Source: CAYSLA01 sp964431685 (GTDB lineage Bacteria > Armatimonadota > UBA5829). From it: a stretch of DNA of 6,338 nucleotides. The translations under genes and the position numbers were made by a program. Location of the stretch: positions 1 to 6,338 of the forward strand of contig CAYSLA010000188.1 in the NCBI GenBank assembly GCA_964431685.1, written 5' to 3'. Positions 1-4,827 of the stretch are shown one piece after another (the stretch's first letter is position 1; each line of letters starts with the position of its first letter). The notes beneath the pieces are model-generated. The model worked only from the letters and a program-made list of their open reading frames with translations, made no database searches and was not told where the DNA came from.

Positions 1-36
1 GTCCCGAAGCCACAGGTGAGTCAACCGCTTCGGGAC
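1..36 (+). repeat. Perfect 10-bp inverted repeat in the serS leader (hairpin A)
   Basis: GTCCCGAAGC at 1-10 is the exact reverse complement of GCTTCGGGAC at 27-36, with a 16-base loop between. No T-run follows, so it is not a standard intrinsic terminator. It could be the remains of an upstream terminator, part of a small dispersed repeat, or a leader RNA structure of serS. The 3' arm can also pair with 41-51 (see hairpin B). Confidence 0.7.
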
Positions 37-51
37 AAGTGTCCGCGAAGC
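27..51 (+). repeat. Alternative hairpin B in the serS leader, exclusive with hairpin A
   Basis: GCTTCGGGAC (27-36) pairs with GTCCGCGAAGC (41-51) to give ten base pairs, one bulged G at 45 and an AAGT loop. The segment 41-51 is in effect a second copy of 1-10 with one inserted base, so 27-36 can pair with only one of the two. No U-tract follows, and the ribosome binding site at 71-76 is in neither stem. Confidence 0.6.
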
Positions 52-70
52 ATAAGAACAAAACTAACTC

Positions 71-76
71 AGGTGG
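71..76 (+). promoter_or_regulatory. serS ribosome binding site that decides the start
   Basis: AGGTGG lies 12 bases before the ATG at 89. The in-frame GTG at 77 directly abuts this site with no spacer and so cannot use it. The spacing to ATG is a little long but workable. The family-typical N-terminus, MLD followed by a basic/hydrophobic stretch, also begins at 89. Confidence 0.65.
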
Positions 77-88
77 GTGTATACTACA

Positions 89-1375
89 ATGCTCGATGCC
101 AAGATACTAAGAGGCGAGCCGGACAGGGTCAGACAGGCTCTGTTGAACCGGAACGCCGATACCGCCATCCTTGACGAATTTCTCGCGGTGGATGAAAGCC
201 GCAGGAGGCTGCTTTCAACTGTGGAGCAGCTCAAGGCGGAGCGCAACACGGTGTCCGAACATATCGCGCGGATGAAGAAGGCCGGAGAGGATGCTACCTC
301 GGAGATTGAGCGCATGCGCGAGGTCTCACAGCGGATAAAGGGAATGGACGAGGAGATCTCGGGCATTGATGCCAGACTCTCCGACATCCTTTTCAACATC
401 CCCAATATCCCAAGCGACACCACACCGGTGGGCAGGGATGAGACCGAGAACAAGACAGTCAGAACCTGGGGCGAGCCACGAAACTTTGGGTTTGAGCCCA
501 AGGCGCACTGGGACCTCGCGACAGCTCTGGACATCCTGGATTTCGAGCGTGGGAGCAAGATATCCGGCAGTGGATTCATCCTGTACAAGGGCCTCGGAGC
601 GCGTTTGGAGCGATCGCTATTCAACTGGATGCTCGACGTGCACACTTGCGAGCACGGCTACACGGAGGTATTCCCGCCGTTCCTCATCAACCGCCGCGCG
701 ATGATGGGCACCGGACAGCTTCCGAAGTTCGAACTGGACATGTATCACACCGACAAGGAAGATGACTTGTTCCTCGATCCGACTGCCGAGGTTCCGGTGA
801 CGAACATATATATGGACGAGATTCTCGACGCCTCGCAGCTTCCCATCTACCTGACGGCCTATTCCGCGTGTTTCCGCAGGGAAGCCGGTTCCGCGGGAAA
901 GGATACCCGCGGCCTGCTGCGCGTGCACCAGTTCAACAAGGTGGAGATGGTCAAGTTCACCACTCCTGAGACAAGCTACGATGAACACGAGAAACTGACA
1001 AACAATGCCGAAGTGATTCTCCAACGTCTTGGGATTCCGTACAGAATCGTCGCGCTGTGCAGCGGCGACCTGAGTTTTGCGGCCGCGAAGTGCTATGACA
1101 TTGAGATACACGCGCCAGGGGTGGGAAAGTGGCTTGAGGTGTCGAGCTGCTCCAATTTCGAAGATTTCCAGGCAAGGCGCGCGAACATCCGCTACCGTCC
1201 GGATTCGAAAGCGAAGCCGGAGTTTGTGCACACTCTCAACGGCTCAGGGGTTGCGCTTCCGCGGCTGGCAGTGTGCATAATGGAGAACTACCAGCAGGCA
1301 GACGGCAGCATCGTTGTGCCTGAAGTACTGCGGCCGTATATGGGCACGGACGTGATAGCAGGCAGCAACCCTTAG
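89..1375 (+). CDS. serS: Seryl-tRNA synthetase (class II)
   Basis: Cytosolic enzyme that activates L-serine with ATP and charges tRNA-Ser (and tRNA-Sec where present). The 428-residue length is normal for bacterial SerRS. Residues about 27-103 form the charged, heptad-like antiparallel coiled-coil arm that grips the long variable arm of tRNA-Ser, closed by the typical IPNIP. The class II catalytic core follows: motif 1 around 180-200, the serine-site TAE (232-234), motif 2 starting FRREAG at 262, and motif 3 around HTLNGSG...PRL and ENYQQADG to about residue 410. All expected elements are present with no frameshift. A GTG at 77 would add four residues, but ATG at 89 fits both the ribosome binding site and the usual MLD start. 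It is the only gene on this strand, has its own terminator just downstream, and converges on an unrelated minus-strand operon. Confidence 0.97.
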   Translation: MLDAKILRGEPDRVRQALLNRNADTAILDEFLAVDESRRRLLSTVEQLKAERNTVSEHIARMKKAGEDATSEIERMREVSQRIKGMDEEISGIDARLSDILFNIPNIPSDTTPVGRDETENKTVRTWGEPRNFGFEPKAHWDLATALDILDFERGSKISGSGFILYKGLGARLERSLFNWMLDVHTCEHGYTEVFPPFLINRRAMMGTGQLPKFELDMYHTDKEDDLFLDPTAEVPVTNIYMDEILDASQLPIYLTAYSACFRREAGSAGKDTRGLLRVHQFNKVEMVKFTTPETSYDEHEKLTNNAEVILQRLGIPYRIVALCSGDLSFAAAKCYDIEIHAPGVGKWLEVSSCSNFEDFQARRANIRYRPDSKAKPEFVHTLNGSGVALPRLAVCIMENYQQADGSIVVPEVLRPYMGTDVIAGSNP

Positions 1376-1378
1376 GCG

Positions 1379-1416
1379 CTTAGGGGAGCACTTCGAAGTG
1401 CTCCCCTAAGATTTTT
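1379..1416 (+). terminator. Intrinsic terminator of serS
   Basis: Positions 1379-1410 form a perfect 32-bp palindrome, each arm 16 bases, with TTCG at its centre. It begins three bases after the serS TAG and is followed by A and five T (1412-1416). This is a strong rho-independent terminator for plus-strand transcription. Read on the minus strand, the stem is not followed by a T-run, so it should act mainly one way. The sequence is also a copy of a repeat found again at 4907-4944. Confidence 0.9.
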
Positions 1417-1418
1417 CG
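1381..1418 (+). repeat. Palindromic repeat, copy 1 (doubles as the serS terminator)
   Basis: Aligned without gaps to 4907-4944, 33 of 38 positions match. Similarity covers the hairpin core GGAGCACTT and its complement, and also runs past the stem through CTA.GA.TTTTCG. Matching outside the palindrome argues for common descent of the two copies rather than chance. This copy has the perfect stem. Confidence 0.75.
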
Positions 1419-1460
1419 CGTGCGTGTGCCCCGAAGCGCAGCGCGCCCGATCGGCCTCGT

Positions 1461-2453
1461 TCATTCTGTACTGAGAATTCTCTCCCAGAGAATCCTCGAA
1501 CTGGAGACTGCATCAGCTCGCCCGAGCGCGTCTTCGATCCCGATTCCTTGAACGCGCTTCACCATATCCAGCATTCTTTCGATGTTTGCCACGCACTGCT
1601 GGAACGCCTGCAGCCCGTCTTCGCGGTATGGGTATACATCCATCACATACCAGCCATCGTAGCCGGACTTCGCAAGCCAGTAGAAGAACTCCAGCGTCTC
1701 CCAGAACGAAACCGTTCCCACGAGTAGATCGTGGTCCCAGTCGCGATAGTTGTCGTTGACGTGTACCTGGAAGAGCTTCCCTGCACGGGCGAGCAGCACG
1801 GCGGCCTCGGCCGGACTCTCTCCGGCGACCAGGCTGTGACCGTAGTCGATCGTGGCGCCCACGTTCGGAAGTCCGACCTCGCTGATCAGATAGAGCAGCG
1901 TTCCGGCATTCCTGATAAAGATATTGGCTCTGGGCTCCTTGGGCTTATACTCAATAGATACTCGCACGTCGGGACGGTGGGACGCCAATTCTCCCATACC
2001 GTCAATCAGCAGCTTCCAGCATTCCGCGTAGTCCACCTGAAATGGATAGTCGAAGCCGTCCTGCCCCGGCCACAAGAGAACGTCGTGCGCCCCCAACTCG
2101 GCTGCGACATCCAGGCCGCGCTTGCTCATTTCGATGGCCTCCCGCCGGATTCCAGGGTCGGGCGCGGTGAACGTGCCGAGCTTCCACTTTCGGTCCGGAT
2201 ACAGACCGATCTCGAGCGTGCACAGCTCAAATCCGCTTTCAGTCAGGAGCCCGGCGACACGCGAGATGTCGCCGTCATTGAACTGATAGGGATAGTCCAG
2301 GCCGATCCCACGGAGCCCGTCCACTCTGGCGGCCGTCCTCACCTGTTCGTCAAGCGGCATCGGGTCACGGTACCCGCTCACGACGAATCTCTCCGCGCAG
2401 GGAGACAGCGGAGCAAAGCCGCTGCCTATCTTGTATCTAGTCTGTCTTGACAT
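1461..2453 (-). CDS. Sugar phosphate isomerase/epimerase-like TIM-barrel protein
   Basis: A 330-residue protein of the xylose-isomerase-like/AP-endonuclease-2 TIM-barrel superfamily. These cytosolic enzymes use a divalent metal to isomerise or epimerise sugars, ketoses or cyclitols. Likely metal ligands sit where the family expects them: E168 in SIEYKPKEPR, D203 with H206 in TIDYGHS, H231 in QVHVND, and D272 in YVMDVYP. The loop DWDHD (238-242) is also typical of the sugar isomerase branch. The pattern resembles the L-rhamnose isomerase/D-tagatose 3-epimerase type more than true endonuclease IV, but substrate cannot be assigned. GGAGGT (2463-2458) lies four bases before the ATG, just after the SDR stop, giving a 12-bp intergenic gap. 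Last gene of the operon. It ends about 50 bp from the serS terminator, and I see no clear terminator of its own. Confidence 0.85.
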   Translation of the reverse strand: MSRQTRYKIGSGFAPLSPCAERFVVSGYRDPMPLDEQVRTAARVDGLRGIGLDYPYQFNDGDISRVAGLLTESGFELCTLEIGLYPDRKWKLGTFTAPDPGIRREAIEMSKRGLDVAAELGAHDVLLWPGQDGFDYPFQVDYAECWKLLIDGMGELASHRPDVRVSIEYKPKEPRANIFIRNAGTLLYLISEVGLPNVGATIDYGHSLVAGESPAEAAVLLARAGKLFQVHVNDNYRDWDHDLLVGTVSFWETLEFFYWLAKSGYDGWYVMDVYPYREDGLQAFQQCVANIERMLDMVKRVQGIGIEDALGRADAVSSSRILWERILSTE

Positions 2454-2457
2454 CCAT

Positions 2458-2463
2458 ACCTCC
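2458..2463 (-). promoter_or_regulatory. RBS of the isomerase-like gene
   Basis: GGAGGT on the minus strand, four bases before the ATG at 2453. It fills the short gap after the SDR stop. Another ATG at 2457-2455 is out of frame and gives only a few codons, so 2453 is the supported start. Confidence 0.7.
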
Positions 2464-2465
2464 GA

Positions 2466-3239
2466 TCAGCGGCCCAGGGTCCTACCGCCATCAAGCAGGA
2501 TCGACTGGCCGCATATATAGTCGCCCCACGAACTGGCAAGATAAGCAACCATCCCCGCCACATCTTCTGGACGGCCGAGCCGGCCCGCGGGTATCTGCGA
2601 CACTAGTTTCGCCTTGTCCTCTTCATTCGAATAGCGCTCTCGCAGCAGGTCAGTTTCTATCACACAGGGATGCACGGTGTTGGTGATGATACCTCTGCGA
2701 GTGTAGTTTTTCGTGAGGTAGAGCATCATTCCGACAAGGCCGGACTTTGCCGCTGCGTAGTCTATCGCCCCTCCCCCGCCGTCGAATGCTGCAGACGACC
2801 CCACGAGAATGATGCGTCCATAGCCTGCATCTATCATCGGCGGCAGCACGGCGCGCACCGCGTAGAACACCGATGTCAGATTGAGATCAATGAGTCTAGA
2901 CCATTCTTCATCGGTGACAGTTTCAGCGGGTCGGGCCGGGTTCTTGCCTACGTTGCACACGAGGATATCGAGCTTTCCGTACTGACCCACGATGCGTCCT
3001 GCCAGGTCGGCGGTTCCGGCTGAATCCACTGCGTCAATGGCGACCGCCTCAACCTGCCCGCCGGCATCGCGAACGCCTGCGACCAGAGCATCGACACCGA
3101 AAGCGTGTTCTGGGGAACCGGTATGCGTAAAGATGACCCGTGCACCCGCACTGCACAGCGTCCGCGTTATCGCTGCTCCAATGCCGCGTGATCCGCCCGT
3201 GACAAGCGCGACCTTTCCCGACAGATCGATTTCCAGCAT
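2466..3239 (-). CDS. Short-chain dehydrogenase/reductase (SDR, FabG-like fold)
   Basis: A 257-residue classical SDR that should reversibly oxidise an alcohol or reduce a carbonyl with NAD(P)(H). The cofactor-binding glycine motif TGGSRGIG is at residues 14-21; the Arg in it and the lack of an acidic residue at the end of the second strand (FTHTG, 37-41) weakly favour NADP. CNVG at 95-98 is a variant of the structural NAG motif. The catalytic tetrad N120, S148, Y161, K165 is complete, with YAAAK in the usual place. The later PG turn is altered to PC (191-192) in NTVHPCVIETD. The end LLDGGRTLGR is a normal classical SDR terminus. Its ATG shares one base with the preceding amidohydrolase TAA (TAATG), suggesting coupled translation. 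It is annotated by family only: FabG itself is unlikely because no fatty-acid genes are near, and a sugar or polyol dehydrogenase fits the operon better. Confidence 0.93.
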   Translation of the reverse strand: MLEIDLSGKVALVTGGSRGIGAAITRTLCSAGARVIFTHTGSPEHAFGVDALVAGVRDAGGQVEAVAIDAVDSAGTADLAGRIVGQYGKLDILVCNVGKNPARPAETVTDEEWSRLIDLNLTSVFYAVRAVLPPMIDAGYGRIILVGSSAAFDGGGGAIDYAAAKSGLVGMMLYLTKNYTRRGIITNTVHPCVIETDLLRERYSNEEDKAKLVSQIPAGRLGRPEDVAGMVAYLASSWGDYICGQSILLDGGRTLGR

Positions 3240-4033
3240 TAGTCGCCCTCCGAAAGAAGATGCGGCTCGAACACGCGGAGCGCGTTCTCGCCCAGCACCA
3301 GCCTCATTTGTTCATCGGTGATCCCGGACAGAATCGTCCGCGCCAGGTTTGAGCGAGGATCGATCCAGGGCTGATCTGTGCCGAAAATCACCCGATCAGC
3401 GCCAACATTCCGCACGAGACGAGGCAACAGGTCATAGGTGAAGACATCACCTGCGATGTCCAGGTACACATTGGGGTACTTCCCGGCCAGTTCAGCGGCC
3501 TGATACTGCCCAGTGCCAGGCCCACCAGCGTGTCCCATCACAAACGAGACGCTGGGATGTCTCGCTATGTGCGTTTCGAACAACCGGGGTAGCGAGAGCT
3601 TCTGGACGGGGTTATACGTTTCGCTCCAAGTGTGTGAGAGTATCGGTAAGTTGTGTTCCTGCGCATATTCCCAGATCACTTCGTAGCTTGCGTCGTCGGC
3701 TGCAATGCCGTGAAAGCTGGGGTGTATTTTGATGCCAATGAAACCACCCTCACCCAGGCAGGAGTCAATCGCTGCCAGGGACTGCTTCTCACATCGAGGG
3801 TCAAAAACAGCCATGAATGGAATCCGGCCACCGGACTGTTCGTACGCTTCAAGAGACGCCGCGCGTCCCTCGTCGAGGTCGCCAGCCAGCCACCTGTGGT
3901 GAATCGAGTAGGCCCGTTCAATCCCCAGATGATTCATCAGTCTAAGCACTTCGGCCGTTTGCCATCCGTGAGTGAACAGCGTCCAGGGACAACCCAAGTG
4001 CATATGAGCATCGACAATCCGCAGTGCGCTCAT
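3239..4033 (-). CDS. Amidohydrolase family 2 metal-dependent hydrolase
   Basis: A 264-residue TIM-barrel protein of the amidohydrolase_2 (PF04909-like) group. That group includes lactonases, decarboxylases such as ACMSD, and other hydrolases. The metal-site signature is intact: DAHMHLG with H10 and H12, IKIHPSFHG with K102/H104, H134 in LSHTW, H168 in MGHAGG, and D220 in GTDQPW. It should therefore be a working cytosolic metalloenzyme. The specific reaction cannot be assigned; a lactonase or C-C/C-N hydrolase acting between the aminotransferase and the SDR is plausible. GGAGGT (4045-4040) is six bases before the ATG, which overlaps the preceding TGA by four bases (ATGA). The stop overlaps the SDR start by one base. 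It pairs with the degenerate relative directly upstream. Confidence 0.9.
   Translation of the reverse strand: MSALRIVDAHMHLGCPWTLFTHGWQTAEVLRLMNHLGIERAYSIHHRWLAGDLDEGRAASLEAYEQSGGRIPFMAVFDPRCEKQSLAAIDSCLGEGGFIGIKIHPSFHGIAADDASYEVIWEYAQEHNLPILSHTWSETYNPVQKLSLPRLFETHIARHPSVSFVMGHAGGPGTGQYQAAELAGKYPNVYLDIAGDVFTYDLLPRLVRNVGADRVIFGTDQPWIDPRSNLARTILSGITDEQMRLVLGENALRVFEPHLLSEGD
3246..3251 (-). promoter_or_regulatory. RBS of the SDR gene
   Basis: GGAGGG on the minus strand, six bases before the ATG at 3239. It lies inside the last codons of the amidohydrolase gene, as usual for a TAATG-coupled pair. Confidence 0.7.
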
Positions 4034-4827
4034 AATCGCACCTCCGCAATGATTCGCCTGATGTTGTCGCCGGCAATCATCTTCTTCGCCTCCTCGGAAA
4101 TGCGGGCTTGCGCAATCAGTCCGAGAGGTACCAGCGGGTCACACGCTGGCGAGAATGTGCCGAGCACCAGTTGGCTCGGACCTATGTTCTCGCAGATGTA
4201 TTCGATCATCCCCTGTGAGCAGCAGTTGGACATTTCCAGATTCACATTCGGGCAGGCCTTTAGCAACGGAAGGATCATTCTCATATGATAGAGTATCTTC
4301 TTTGTCTGGCTCTCCAGCACAATGTTCAGTTCCGGGAATCGCCTGGCCAGAGCGTAGACCTCCTCGAAACTGGTCTCAGTGTGCATAACGAAAAGTGGAA
4401 CGTGCAAGTCAACCAGCATCTTACAAAGGGAGCCGACGCACCACTCGACTAGAGAGTACTTGTGCGAGGCTGGGAAGACTCTCGCTGCCCGCGCCTGCTC
4501 CGGCCACACCCAGCCTTCTGATCCTGCCAGACCCGGATCAGCCGGGAACAGCGGTTGCACGGTCAGGGTGGCTAACCACTTGTCGCGGCCGATCAGTGAT
4601 TCAAGGAGGAGTTTGTTGGCGTCGGCCGGACAGTATTCTCGACCGTGCCAGTGGCTTACAAGAGCGCCGTTTATCCCGGCATTGCGGTAGATCGTGTGCA
4701 GCAGTTCGGGGCTGCCATCCTCCATCAGCGGGTAGTCGCCCGTCCGACCGAGCCATCCGCTCGCGTCAAACGGGTCCAATGCCGCTATATCTTCTGCAAT
4801 TTGTGTCTTGAGCTGACTAAGCGACAT
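4030..4827 (-). CDS. Amidohydrolase-like TIM-barrel protein with degenerate metal site
   Basis: A 265-residue protein with the general look of the amidohydrolase_2 fold: N-terminal DPFDASGWLGRTG, a middle block RVFPASHKYSL...VPLFVMHTETSFEEV (117-157), and an ending MIAGDNIRRI like the GxNARR helix of the family. The usual metal ligands are missing: the N-terminal HxH is replaced by ASGW, the GHxG strand reads VLESQT (170-175), and the GxD loop reads GTFSPACD (223-230). Only H149 (VMHTE) sits at an expected histidine position. It may be a non-hydrolytic homologue, a partner subunit of the adjacent intact amidohydrolase, or an enzyme with a different site. The start is set at ATG 4827: AAGGGGG (4843-4837) is nine bases upstream. 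The frame is open to 4992, but that part comes from repeat DNA in the upstream gene. It overlaps the aminotransferase end by 11 bp and the next gene by 4 bp. Confidence 0.8.
   Translation of the reverse strand: MSLSQLKTQIAEDIAALDPFDASGWLGRTGDYPLMEDGSPELLHTIYRNAGINGALVSHWHGREYCPADANKLLLESLIGRDKWLATLTVQPLFPADPGLAGSEGWVWPEQARAARVFPASHKYSLVEWCVGSLCKMLVDLHVPLFVMHTETSFEEVYALARRFPELNIVLESQTKKILYHMRMILPLLKACPNVNLEMSNCCSQGMIEYICENIGPSQLVLGTFSPACDPLVPLGLIAQARISEEAKKMIAGDNIRRIIAEVRL
4040..4045 (-). promoter_or_regulatory. RBS of the intact amidohydrolase gene
   Basis: GGAGGT on the minus strand, six bases before the ATG at 4033, inside the last codons of the upstream amidohydrolase-like gene. Confidence 0.7.

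Noticed and set aside
71..84. T-box core in the serS leader
   Set aside because: AGGTGGGT resembles the start of the T-box consensus but the ACCGCG part is absent, and the position is that of a ribosome binding site.
78..85. TG followed by TATACT as a promoter -10 element for serS
   Set aside because: There is no matching -35 at the right distance, and transcription would begin at or past the start codon, losing the clear ribosome binding site.
77..88. GTG at 77 as the serS start
   Set aside because: It abuts the ribosome binding site with no spacer and adds four residues not typical of SerRS; ATG at 89 fits better.
1731..2450. Long open frame on the plus strand opposite the isomerase gene
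   Set aside because: No recognisable domain; it is the complement of a well-supported gene in a GC-rich sequence. The same applies to long antisense frames opposite serS (617-1231) and opposite the two amidohydrolases (3653-4288).
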